Assembly (NCBI GenBank): GCA_039090855.1
Contig: CM077034.1
Span: forward strand, 224,395,331 to 224,459,330
Direction of reading: 5' to 3'
DNA: 64,000 nt
DNA from: Macrothele yani
Taxonomy: Eukaryota; Arthropoda; Arachnida; Araneae; Macrothelidae
This document shows, one piece after another, positions 37,801 to 48,470 of this stretch. Within the stretch, counting starts at the first letter, position 1; each line of letters starts with the position of its first letter. The notes under the pieces were generated by a model. That model was not told the DNA's origin. It did no database searches and was given only the letters and a program-made list of their open reading frames with translations. A program made the position numbers and the translations under genes.

Positions 37801-40800
37801 TTTTAAGACTGGGTCTGTAAAACAAAATAGAAACAAGAAATTATAATTTGTTTTGGTTTGTTATTCAAAATAAGTCCCTCCGGCTTCAATACACAGTGTG
37901 GCAAAGAATTTTTAAGACTGGGTCTGTGAAATGAAATAGAAACAAGAAATTATAATTTGTTTTGGTTTGTTATTCAAAATAAGTCCCTCCGGCTTCAATA
38001 CACAGTGTGGCAAAGAATTTTTAAGACTGGGTCTGTAAAATGAAATAGAAACAAGAAATTATAATTTGTTTTGGTTTGTTATTCAAAATAAGTCCCTCCG
38101 GCTTCAATACACAGTGTGGCAAAGAATTTTTAAGACTGGGTCTATAAAATGAAATAGAAACAAGAAATTATAATTTGTTTTGGTTTGTTATTCAAAATAA
38201 GTCCCTCCGGCTTCAATACACAGTGTGGCAAAGAATTTTTAAGACTGGGTCTATAAAATGAAATAGAAACAAGAAATTATAATTTGTTTTGGTTTGTTAT
38301 TCAAAATAAGTCCCTCCGGCTTCAATACACAGTGTGGCAAAGAATTTTTAAGACTGGGTCTGTAAAATGAAATAGAAACAAGAAATTATAATTTGTTTTG
38401 GTTTGTTATTCAAAATAAGTCCCTCTGGCTTCAATACACAGTGTGGCAAAGAATTTTTAAGACTGGGTCTATAAAATGAAATAGAAACAAGAAATTATAA
38501 TTTGTTTTGGTTTGTTATTCAAAATAAGTTCCTCCGGCTTCAATACACAGTGTGGCAAAGAATTTTTAAGACTGGGTCTGTAAAATAAAATAGAAACAAG
38601 AAATTATAATTTGTTTTGGTTTGTTATTCAAAATAAGTCCCTCCGGCTTCAATACACAGTGTGGCAAAGAATTTTTAAGACTGGGTCTGTAAAATGAAAT
38701 AGAAACAAGAAATTATAATTTGTTTTGGTTTGTTATTCAAAATAAGTCCCTCCGGCTTCAATACACAGTGTGGCAAAGAATTTTTAAGACTGGGTCTATA
38801 AAATGAAATAGAAACAAGAAATTATAATTTGTTTTGGTTTGTTATTCAAAATAAGTCCCTCCGGCTTCAATACACAGTGTGGCAAAGAATTTTTAAGACT
38901 GGGTCTACAAAATGAAATAGAAACAAGAAATTATAATTTGTTTTGGTTTGTTATTCAAAATAAGTCCCTCCGGCTTCAATACACAGTGTGGCAAAGAATT
39001 TTTAAGACTGGGTCTGTAAAATGAAATAGAAACAAGAAATTATAATTTGTTTTGGTTTGTTATTCAAAATAAGTCCCTCCGGCTTCAATACACAGTGTGG
39101 CAAAGAATTTTTAAGACTGGGTCTGTAAAATGAAATAGAAATAAGAAATTATAATTTGTTTTGGTTTGTTATTCAAAATAAGTCCCTCCGGCTTCAATAC
39201 ACAGTGTGGCAAAGAATTTTTAAGACTGGGTCTGTAAAACAAAATAGAAACAAGAAATTATAATTTGTTTTGGTTTGTTATTCAAAATAAGTCCCTCCGG
39301 CTTCAATACACAGTGTGGCAAAGAATTTTTAAGACTGGGTCTGTGAAATGAAATAGAAACAAGAAATTATAATTTGTTTTGGTTTGTTATTCAAAATAAG
39401 TCCCTCCGGCTTCAATACACAGTGTGGCAAAGAATTTTTAAGACTGGGTCTGTGAAATGAAATAGAAACAAGAAATTATAATTTGTTTTGGTTTGTTATT
39501 CAAAATAAGTCCCTCCGGCTTCAATACACAGTGTGGCAAAGAATTTTTAAGACTGGGTCTGTAAAACAAAATAGAAACAAGAAATTATAATTTGTTTTGG
39601 TTTGTTATTCAAAATAAGTCCCTCCGGCTTCAATACACAGTGTGGCAAAGAATTTTTAAGACTGGGTCTGTGAAATGAAATAGAAACAAGAAATTATAAT
39701 TTGTTTTGGTTTGTTATTCAAAATAAGTCCCTCCGGCTTCAATACACAGTGTGGCAAAGAATTTTTAAGACTGGGTCTGTAAAACAAAATAGAAACAAGA
39801 AATTATAATTTGTTTTGGTTTGTTATTCAAAATAAGTCCCTCCGGCTTCAATACACAGTGTGGCAAAGAATTTTTAAGACTGGGTCTGTGAAATGAAATA
39901 GAAACAAGAAATTATAATTTGTTTTGGTTTGTTATTCAAAATAAGTCCCTCCGGCTTCAATACGCAGTGCGTCAAAGAATTTTAAGACTGGGTCTGTGAA
40001 ATGAAATAGAAACAAGAAATTATAATTTGTTTTGGTTTGTTATTCAAAATAAGTCCCTCCGGCTTCAATACACAGTGTGGCAAAGAATTTTTAAGACTGG
40101 GTCTGTGAAATGAAATAGAAACAAGAAATTATAATTTGTTTTGGTTTGTTATTCAAAATAAGTCCCTTCGGCTTCAATACACAGTGTGGCAAAGAATTTT
40201 TAAGACTGGGTCTGTGAAATGAAATAGAAACAAGAAATTATAATTTGTTTTGGTTTGTTATTCAAAATAAGTCCCTCGGGCTTCAATACACAGTGTGGCA
40301 AAGAATTTTTAAGACTGGGTCTGTAAAACAAAATAGAAACAAGAAATTATAATTTGTTTTGGTTTGTTATTCAAAATAAGTCCCTCCGGCTTCAATACAC
40401 AGTGTGGCAAAGAATTTTTAAGACTGGGTCTGTGAAATGAAATAGAAACAAGAAATTATAATTTGTTTTGGTTTGTTATTCAAAATAAGTCCCTCCGGCT
40501 TCAATACACAGTGTGGCAAAGAATTTTTAAGACTGGGTCTGTGAAATGAAATAGAAACAAGAAATTATAATTTGTTTTGGTTTGTTATTCAAAATAAGTC
40601 CCTCCGGCTTCAATACACAGTGCGTCAAAGAATTTTTAAGACTGGGTCTGTGAAATGAAATAGAAACAAGAAATTATAATTTGTTTTGGTTTGTTATTCA
40701 AAATAAGTCCCTCCGGCTTCAATACACAGTGTGGCAAAGAATTTTTAAGACTGGGTCTGTGAAATGAAATAGAAACAAGAAATTATAATTTGTTTTGGTT

Positions 40801-43235
40801 TGTTATTCAAAATAAGTCCCTCCGGCTTCAATACACAGTGTGGCAAAGAATTTTTAAGACTGGGTCTGTGAAATGAAATAGAAACAAGAAATTATAATTT
40901 GTTTTGGTTTGTTATTCAAAATAAGTCCCTCGGGCTTCAATACACAGTGTGGCAAAGAATTTTTAAGACTGGGTCTGTAAAACAAAATAGAAACAAGAAA
41001 TTATAATTTGTTTTGGTTTGTTATTCAAAATAAGTCCCTCCGGCTTCAATACACAGTGTGGCAAAGAATTTTTAAGACTGGGTCTGTGAAATGAAATAGA
41101 AACAAGAAATTATAATTTGTTTTGGTTTGTTATTCAAAATAAGTCCCTCGGGCTTCAATACACAGTGTGGCAAAGAATTTTTAAGACTGGGTCTGTAAAA
41201 CAAAAATAGAAACAAGAAATTATAATTTGTTTTGGTTTGTTATTCAAAATAAGTCCCTCCGGCTTCAATACACAGTGTGGCAAAGAATTTTTAAGACTGG
41301 GTCTGTGAAATGAAATAGAAAAAAGAAATTATAATTTGTTTTGGTTTGTTATTCAAAATAAGTCCCTCGGGCTTCAATACACAGTGTGGCAAAGAATTTT
41401 TAAGACTGGGTCTGTGAAATGAAATAGAAACAAGAAATTATAATTTGTTTTGGTTTGTTATTCAAAATAAGTCCCTCGGGCTTCAATACACAGTGTGGCA
41501 AAGAATTTTTAAGACTGGGTCTGTAAAACAAAATAGAAACAAGAAATTATAATTTGTTTTGGTTTGTTATTCAAAATAAGTCCCTCCGGCTTCAATACAC
41601 AGTGTGGCAAAGAATTTTTAAGACTGGGTCTGTGAAATGAAATAGAAACAAGAAATTATAATTTGTTTTGGTTTGTTATTCAAAATAAGTCCCTCGGGCT
41701 TCAATACACAGTGTGGCAAAGAATTTTTAAGACTGGGTCTGTAAAACAAAATAGAAACAAGAAATTATAATTTGTTTTGGTTTGTTATTCAAAATAAGTC
41801 CCTCCGGCTTCAATACACAGTGTGGCAAAGAATTTTTAAGACTGGGTCTGTGAAATGAAATAGAAACAAGAAATTATAATTTGTTTTGGTTTGTTATTCA
41901 AAATAAGTCATTCGGGCTTCAATACACAGTGTGGCAAAGAATTTTTAAGACTGGGTCTGTAAAACAAAATAGAAACAAGAAATTATAATTTGTTTTGGTT
42001 TGTTATTCAAAATAAGTCCCTCCGGCTTCAATACACAGTGTGGCAAAGAATTTTTAAGACTGGGTCTGTGAAATGAAATAGAAACAAGAAATTATAATTT
42101 GTTTTGGTTTGTTATTCAAAATAAGTCCCTCGGGCTTCAATACACAGTGTGGCAAAGAATTTTTAAGACTGGGTCTGTAAAACAAAATAGAAACAAGAAA
42201 TTATAATTTGTTTTGGTTTGTTATTCAAAATAAGTCCCTCCGGCTTCAATACACAGTGTGGCAAAGAATTTTTAAGACTGGGTCTGTGAAATGAAATAGA
42301 AACAAGAAATTATAATTTGTTTTGGTTTGTTATTCAAAATAAGTCCCTCCGGCTTCAATACACAGTGTGGCAAAGAATTTTTAAGACTGGGTCTGTAAAA
42401 CAAAATAGAAACAAGAAATTATAATTTGTTTTGGTTTGTTATTCAAAATAAGTCCCTCCGGCTTCAATACACAGTGTGGCAAAGAATTTTTAACACTGGG
42501 TCTGTGAAATGAAATAGAAACAAGAAATTATAATTTGTTTTGGTTTGTTATTCAAAATAAGTCCCTCCGGCTTCAATACACAGTGTGGCAAAGAATTTTT
42601 AAGACTGGGTCTGTAAAACAAAATAGAAACAAGAAATTATAATTTGTTTTGGTTTGTTATTCAAAATAAGTCCCTCCGGCTTCAATACACAGTGTGGCAA
42701 AGAATTTTTAAGACTGGGTCTGTAAAACAAAATAGAAACAAGAAATTATAATTTGTTTTGGTTTGTTATTCAAAATAAGTCCCTCCGGCTTCAATACACA
42801 GTGTGGCAAAGAATTTTTAAGACTGGGTCTGTGAAATGAAATAGAAACAAGAAATTATAATTTGTTTTGGTTTGTTATTCAAAATAAGTCCCTCCGGCTT
42901 CAATACACAGTGTGGCAAAGAATTTTTAAGACTGGGTCTGTAAAACAAAATAGAAACAAGAAATTATAATTTGTTTTGGTTTGTTATTCAAAATAAGTCC
43001 CTCCGGCTTCAATACACAGTGTGGCAAAGAATTTTTAAGACTGGGTCTGTAAAACAAAATAGAAACAAGAAATTATAATTTGTTTTGGTTTGTTATTCAA
43101 AATAAGTCCCTCCGGCTTCAATACACAGTGTGGCAAAGAATTTTTAAGACTGGGTCTGTGAAATGAAATAGAAACAAGAAATTATAATTTGTTTTGGTTT
43201 GTTATTCAAAATAAGTCCCTCCGGCTTCAATACAC
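34849..43235 (-). repeat. 109-bp satellite, about 77 units, made of a mariner 3' terminus
   Basis: Strict 109-bp units. Each contains, on the minus strand, the last codons of a mariner transposase (IEAGGTYFE and a stop), the 3' UTR (GAATAACAAACCAAAACAAA) and the terminal inverted repeat CTTTGCCACACTGTGTA. The right-most unit is the genuine 3' end of the mariner at 43122-44422. Three units (about 37457, 39961 and 40619) carry the ancestral CAGTGCGTCAAAG form of the mariner terminal repeat. Variants GTAAAATG, CTATAAAATG, GTGAAATG and GTAAAACAAA mark sub-families, with a 218-bp dimer in the right half. The segment at 36550 recurs exactly 2289 bp (21 units) later. Confidence 0.95.
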
Positions 43236-44422
43236 TTGTTACAGCGATTTAATAATGATTCGAATGCCTGTTCCAGTTCACTTTACGGAATTGCCTCCAA
43301 AGCACGCGTCGAAGCTGTTTCTATGGTCGAAATATCATCAAAATAACACCCTTTTAACGTCATTTTAAGTTTTTGTAATAAGGAAAAGTGGCAGGGTGCT
43401 AAATCAGGCGAATACGGTAGATGATTCAACGCACAGACGTTATTTTTCGCCAAAAATCTACGAACAAGAAGTGAGGTGTGACTGGGTGCATTATCGTGCA
43501 ACAATAACCAACTGTTTTCATCCCGATATTCTGGACGAATGCGACGAATCTCTGCCCATCAAACGCCTCGAAACATTTAAATAAAACCCACCAGTAATTG
43601 TTTGTCCACTTGGAAGAAATTCTTTGTGGATAATACCCTTACTATCGAAGAATGTAATGAGCATTGTTTTGATTTTCGATGGAACTTTTTTTTTTTTTTT
43701 TCGCTTGTGGCGAGTTTTCTGACTTCCATTCCGCACTTTGTCGCTTTGTTTTAGGATCATATTAAAAACACCATGTTTCATCACCAGTAACAATCGATTT
43801 TAAGAAGTTTGGATCATTTTCAGCGGCTGAAATGATGTCTCTGCAATGTGCACTTCTCCTTGATTTTTGTTCATTGGTTAACGTGTGTGGAACAAATTTA
43901 GCACAGACTTTTGTTTTGCCCAAATCTTCATGGTTCGAATCGTTTCTTTGTTGATGTTTAAAGACTCTTCCATCATTCTTAGTGACGCACATCGATTGTT
44001 TGCCACGAAATCACGCACTTTTTCAATAATCTCACGTGTCCTAGATGAACTTGGTCTTCCGGTATGCTTATCATCTTCTAGCGTCCAAAAAACGTTTGTG
44101 CCACAGGAAAACATTTGATCTACTTAAACAAAACTCACCGTAAACTTGTTTCATCATTTGGTACGTTTCCGAGGCACTTTTACCAAGTTTTGCGTTAAAT
44201 TTAATAACAGCCCTTTGTTTCATCTTAATAATTGAACATGAAAAAAATTTGACTTTTCTAATGAACGCCCGTTTCGTTTGAGTTACTTTAACAACTGCGC
44301 AGTACTTTTGGCAGAAAGCAAGCAGATGGTCACGGTTTATAACGCATTCGCGATTACACTGGTGGCGCAACCGTAGGCTGAAATCTAGCGCCAGTCTTCA
44401 AAATTCTTTGACGCACTGTGTA
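43122..44422 (-). mobile_element. mariner element 1
   Basis: It is 1301 bp, the normal size of a mariner. Inverted terminal repeats are TACACAGTGTGGCAAAG on the left (43122) and CTTTGACGCACTGTGTA on the right, ending 44422. A TA follows on the right. On the left the element continues into the 109-bp array instead of flanking DNA. The transposase frame is on the minus strand and broken. Confidence 0.88.
43199..44370 (-). pseudogene. mariner (DD34D) transposase, broken by frameshifts
   Basis: Minus-strand frames line up as one transposase of about 345 residues. First comes an N-terminal helix-turn-helix part with MKQRAVIKFNAKLGKS and WHKRFLDARR (44370-44071), then TLEDDKHTGRPSSS and MMEESLNINKETIR (44114-43878), then VPHTLTNEQK and VTGDETWCF with the first catalytic Asp (43992-43762). 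Further on are FFDSKGIIHKEFLP (43793-43518) and HDNAPSHTS with the second Asp. YSPDLAPCHFSLLQKLK carries the third (43504-43283). After an in-frame stop the C-terminus continues to CIEAGGTYFE and a stop at 43199-43201. At least four frameshifts and one stop prevent activity. The D-D-D triad and the YSPDLAP block identify the mariner family. Confidence 0.9.
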
Positions 44423-44460
44423 TAACATGGATGTTAAATCCATGTTATACACAGTGCGTC
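44410..44460. repeat. perfect 22-bp inverted repeat at the mariner right end
   Basis: Arms 44410-44431 and 44439-44460 are exact inverses around a 7-base loop TGTTAAA. Each arm holds the outer mariner terminal repeat (GACGCACTGTGTA) plus nine flanking bases. The first arm belongs to mariner 1. The second is an orphan terminal-repeat tip joined to SINE2. Confidence 0.9.
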
Positions 44461-44610
44461 AATGCAGTGGTTAGCATACTCGAGCGCTATCCAGGAGACG
44501 CGGGTTGGATTCCCACTCCAGGAGAACGATTTGCTCAAGTTTTCGGATATTATCTGACTTACCATCCATGTCATATTTACACCAACAAACGGATTCACAA
44601 ATTTGTATTA
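44461..44610 (+). mobile_element. SINE2 copy, plus strand
   Basis: The head GCAGTGGTTAGCATACTCG and a box B-like GCGGGTTGGATTCCCACTCC (one key base changed) are followed by the SINE2 body (AAGTTTTCGGATATTATCTG) and tail ACGGATTCACAAATTTG. The first bases of the head are replaced by the orphan mariner tip. Confidence 0.7.
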
Positions 44611-44658
44611 AAACGAATAATGCAGGTGTTGTAAACATCATATTCTTATTGTTCTTAC

Positions 44659-44805
44659 CGATCGAAGCATCAAAATGAAGAAGACAAACGTTACACACAA
44701 AGTGAAAGTGGCACACCAGAAATAAATGCTTGCACTTGACTGCGGGTTTGTGTCTCCTATTAAAGACAATATCTGCACAGCTGATGCAAGTATCCCACCA
44801 ACAGC
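44659..44805 (-). CDS. internal exon of an equilibrative nucleoside transporter (SLC29/ENT family)
   Basis: The minus strand shows a pyrimidine-rich acceptor TTTTACTTCTAG, then 147 bp open in phase 0, then a consensus donor GTAAGAAC. The 49 residues read AVGGILASAVQILSLIG, then DTNPQSSASIYFW, then CATFTLCVTFVFFILMLRS. That is a membrane helix with the G-G-x-x-A-S pattern following the conserved M-S-G-Q of ENT proteins, a short loop with S-S-A-x-x-Y-F, and a second hydrophobic helix. In known ENTs this pair lies in the N-terminal half, before the large cytoplasmic loop. ENTs carry nucleosides across plasma or intracellular membranes without ion coupling. Neighbouring exons are not in the unique sequence I could read. 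The exon sits 49 bp beyond a SINE2 copy and about 270 bp before F2. Confidence 0.72.
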
Positions 44806-45079
44806 CTAGAAGTAAAACAAAATGCAATGAAAAAAGCTGGTACACTATGAGAAAAATTTGGTTACGAGAGGCAGCATTTAAACTTGTAACAGAACAAAAA
44901 TCACTGCACTTACATCAGTGGAGCATCTAATGTTCATCAAAGCATTCCTTTACGGCATCTGTGCAAAGTCGCAACCGACTACACGCATTCTGGAAAGATT
45001 GTGGAATATTCCGGAACTAAACGAATGCATTTTAACAATGGCATGCAGTCTTAAAGAAGACTGCCCAGCGTGCTCCTTC
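44806..45079 (-). other. probable intron of the transporter gene
   Basis: Non-repetitive sequence upstream (minus sense) of the exon. No further exon with a matching phase is seen. A GTAAGT occurs in it, but the frame before it does not resemble an ENT. Confidence 0.35.
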
Positions 45080-45162
45080 TTAGCACGTCTTTTGTAAAAA
45101 AAGATCGTGCTTCTCTTATCGGTTTGTCCGTCCGTCTGTACCCACGATATCTCAGCAAACTA

Positions 45163-46686
45163 CACTGCTGGACAATTGCTAAGGACGGATCATAAACGGC
45201 TATATAGCGCATAAAAAAGTAAGTGTGGTTGGATGCCAAGTGAAATAAAATAATGTCAGAATGCCAGGACATTACAAGAAAGACAATTTATTGTGCTCTG
45301 AAATCCCAGAAGGCTTTGGAACGTGTTCAAGGGACAAACAGGCCATTTTGTGCAGAATACGTAAACGTGAAAAAAATGCAATTACCGTCCTCCGGCGTAA
45401 GATGTCAATACGGGATATGGCCACCATGGAGGGCGATGCAAGATTCCACACGTCGTGTCATGCTTTGCACAACATTATCAAGCAGCTGTTGGGGTAATTT
45501 ATCCCATTCCTCTGTCAGTGCACGGATGAGGGTGTCCTTGTTTATTGGAGGGCATTGGCGACCGGCAAGACTCCTCCCCAAAGCATCCCACACATTTTCA
45601 ATGGGCTTCAGATCTGGAGAACGTGCTGGCCATACGAGGCGTTGAATATCCTCGCTCTCAAGACACTCCTGGACAGCGACTGTTCGATGACATGTTGCGT
45701 TGTCGTCCATCAAAATGAATCTATCACCGACAGCACCACGGAACATGCGAACATCAGGTAGCAGAACATCATTAATGTATCGTTGGCCAGTCATAGTCCC
45801 AGTTGGAAGCACGTAGAGGGACGTACGGCCATTGATTATGATGCCAGCCCATACCATGACACTACATGTCGGATATCCTGTATGTTTGCTGGACAATATG
45901 CAGTACCACTATCACGCCAGATCAGTTGTCGTCGACAATCAGACGTTAGACTGTATCTACTCTCATCTGAGAAGAGGACAGCAGACCAGTCGTTATCAGT
46001 CCAATGGCGATGTTGATGGCACCATTGCAAACGGGCGGTACGGTGACGTCTGGACAATGGGATGCACACAACAGGACGGCGGGCGTATAGTCCTCCTTCA
46101 TGCAAACGTCTGGCGACAGCTTTTCGGGAGATCCGCTTGCCAGTAGCAGCCATAAACTGATTTGCTACCTCACTAGCTGTGCTGCGCCGGTGTCTTTTTG
46201 TTGATAGCACTATGTACCGATCTTCTGCAGGTGTCGTACTGCGAACACGACCTTCCTCGTGACGTTTGCTGCACTCTCCATTTGTTTGAAATGATTTCCA
46301 AAGCCTTGAAACAACACTGTGGCTGACGTCGAACTCCCTGGCAACATCTGTTATTTTTCGCCCTTCTTCAATCTTGCCAATAATACGGCCACGCGTAAAA
46401 TCATCTAGGTGATGTCGGGAAGACATACTGAAAATTGCAAGTTCGTCAATTGATTCTTTCCCTTTCAACTTTGCGTTTGAACAACAACGGTCAATACGCG
46501 TCAAATCCTTTATATCTCTTATCAGCGCTATGACGTCACGAACAAGTTCGGCAATCCAAAATTTGCATACGCACAACACGTCTTACTGTATACCGCACTA
46601 TTGCTAATTATCACATTTTCCTGCCTTCCATTTTATGGTTGCTATCGTTGCTATTGTCATCCGTCCTTAGCAATTCTCCGGCAGTG
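45163..46686 (-). mobile_element. Tc1-like transposon, copy 1
   Basis: It is 1524 bp with inverted terminal repeats: CACTGCTGGACAATTGCTAA at 45163 and its imperfect inverse TTAGCAATTCTCCGGCAGTG ending 46686. TA lies on both sides (45161-45162 and 46687-46688). A near-identical copy in the other orientation is at 54770-56301. It is inserted in the F2 leader. Confidence 0.93.
45405..46426 (-). pseudogene. Tc1 (DD34E) transposase with one frameshift, copy 1
   Basis: The probable start is the Met of MSSRHHLDDF at 46426-46424. In order: a paired-like helix-turn-helix (RGRIIGKIEEGRKITDVAR, then HSVVSRLWKSF), a second DNA-binding domain (ISRKAVARRLHEGGLY), FSDESRYSL with the first catalytic Asp, then a shift of frame near 45836-45896. 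SVMVWAGI, DDNATCHRT with the second Asp, and WPARSPDLKPIENVWD with the catalytic Glu follow. I count 34 residues between the second Asp and Glu, so this is DD34E. The same frameshift is in copy 2. The rest of the roughly 340-residue protein is open to the stop at 45405. Confidence 0.88.
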
Positions 46687-46783
46687 TATTAGTCCCATAC
46701 GAAAAATTATTTTTGCATTGGGAAGCTTGACATATGCAAATGACGATCCTTCATTTCGTTTTTTTTTTACGATGTACAATATC

Positions 46784-48188
46784 GCCGGTAGAGGGCGTAA
46801 ATGCAGATAATGTCGAATTCAAAAATACGTTTAATTCCACATATTTGCTTCTAAACATCCGATTGAAAATTTTTTTATATCTTTCGATTCCATTTATGTC
46901 GAAGAGTGTTTTAGATATAGTTTCCTTTTCAAATTACGCATAGATTTTCCGCTAGGGGGCGTAAAAGTAAATTACATTTTTCCCGATAACTCTTCTTCTA
47001 AAACTCCGATTTGAAAAATGTTTTCATCAGCGGATACATCTCCTGATAGAAAATCTTTTGCATATAATTTAAAATTTTTCGTAAAGAATAATTTGGCCAC
47101 CACCAGGAGGCGTAAGTGTTAATTTTTGCTATTGATGTGTTTGCCATAAAATCGTAGCTTCTAAAATATGGATTAAAAAATTCATCCGTCGACTGATGCC
47201 ATTCACATCGATAAACCTGTTCGGAATATTTTCTTCTTAAAATATTCCACAGTTTCTCCGACAGGGGGCGTAGATGTACATCTTATTTTTGTCAATATCT
47301 CTACTTCCAGGCGTCCGATTTGAAAAATTCCTTCTTTGTTGAGTAGTGTTTTTCGTGTGACATATTTTCCATATAATTTCAAAATTTTCAAGTAATTCAT
47401 AGACTCTCCGCTAGGGGGCGTACGGTAAATTGCGTTTCCCTATATATATCTGCTTCTAAATATCCGATTTGAAAAATTCTTTCTGCACCGGATACAACTC
47501 CTGATGGGAAATCGTTTGCACATAATATCTAATTTTTGTAAAAAAAATAGTTTGGCCACCAGGGGGCGTAAATTTCAATTTCCGCTTCTGTTGTATTTGC
47601 AGCAAAATATGAGCTTCTAAATTCTCGATTGAAAAAAAGTCGTTTGTTGACCGATACTACACATGTTGACAAACCTTTTAGGAAAATTTTCTTTTTGAAA
47701 AAATGCATAGTTTCTACGCCAGGGGGCGTAGATGTATATCTTATTTTTGTCAATATCTCTACTTCTAAGAGTACGATTTGAAAAATTCTTTCTTTGTTGG
47801 ATAGTGTTTCCGATGCGAAATGTTTTTCCTATAAATTAAAAATTTTCAAGTAAATCATAGATTTTCCGTTAGGGGGCACAGAGGTAAATTGCATTTTCTG
47901 CGTTATTTCTGCTCCTAAAGCTCCGATTTGAAAAATTCTTCCTGTATCGCATACAAGACCTGATGGAAAACATTTTTCACATAATTTCTAATGTTTGGTA
48001 AAGAATAGTTTAGCCACCTGGGGTCATATGTGTTAATTTCTGCTTCTGAAGTATTTCTTGCAAAATCTGGGCTCCTGAAAACTCGACTAATTTTATTTCT
48101 TCTTCGACCGATACCGCTTATACGGATAAGCCTTTTGAGAATACTTTCTTCCTAAAATAATGCATGATTTTCCCACCAGGGGGCCTAA
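46784..48188 (+). promoter_or_regulatory. ten evenly spaced CTCF-core-like motifs in F2
   Basis: Same-strand matches to a CC-x-x-(C/T)AG(G/A)GGGCG core centre near 46792, 46957, 47108, 47265, 47415, 47563, 47723, 47873, 48020 and 48180. The best is CCACCAGGGGGCGTA at 47557-47571; others are CCGCTAGGGGGCGTA (46949, 47408) and CGCCAGGGGGCGTA (47717). Spacing is 147-165 bp. The core equals the animal CTCF consensus as I know it. Binding is not shown by sequence. Confidence 0.4.
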
Positions 48189-48420
48189 AGTCACGTCTTA
48201 TTTTTGTCGATATCTCTGTTTCTAAGAGCTCACGATTCCGTTTACAGCAATATCTGAGGGATTAAAAACCCGATTGAAAATTTTCATTCTTTGGTCAGAT
48301 CTATTGTTTCCCGTACCGGTTCCATTGACTTTGAATAGCTTTGATAAATGTAATTTGCGTCAGAACGGATTCAAAAGAAGTGCTTATTGCACCCGAACAT
48401 TCAGTGTCAACTTTCTTGTT

Positions 48421-48470
48421 AATATTTATTAACAGCCAAGATCGCATGGTGTATGATCGAGTAAATTTCA
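48421..48470. other. short spacer
   Basis: AT-rich sequence between F2 and mariner 2. The left TA expected at the mariner target appears mutated to CA. Confidence 0.4.

Larger units (their letters stand above)
45080..48420 (+). mobile_element. F2 element with CTCF-like internal repeats, split by a Tc1
   Basis: Near its ends it has AGCACGTCTTTT (45082-45093) and the inverted counterpart CAAAAGAAGTGCT (48372-48384, ancestral form CAAAAGACGTGCT in other copies). The final bases are CTTTCTTGTT at 48420. The interior from about 46780 is a tandem array of roughly 155-bp monomers in a three-monomer higher-order unit of about 458 bp. A Tc1 copy (45163-46686) sits in the leader at a TA. There is no coding capacity of its own. 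The structure parallels F1, and Helentron-like is the best guess. Confidence 0.55.

Noticed and set aside
36550..39024. Identical 61-residue frames at 36550 and 38839
   Set aside because: They are translations of the 109-bp mariner-derived satellite, 21 units apart.
34849..43121. The 109-bp array as a purely assembly-made artefact
   Set aside because: Unit variants, dimer structure and a 21-unit duplication are internally consistent, so a real array is more likely. The exact copy number remains uncertain.
44471..44845. 124-residue minus-strand frame overlapping the transporter exon
   Set aside because: It reads a different frame from the exon, runs through both splice sites and a SINE, and has no family resemblance. 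The 49-codon exon frame explains the region better.
44900..45060. A further transporter exon near the GTAAGT in this stretch
   Set aside because: The frame before the donor contains a stop and lacks the expected M-S-G-Q ending and membrane-helix composition.
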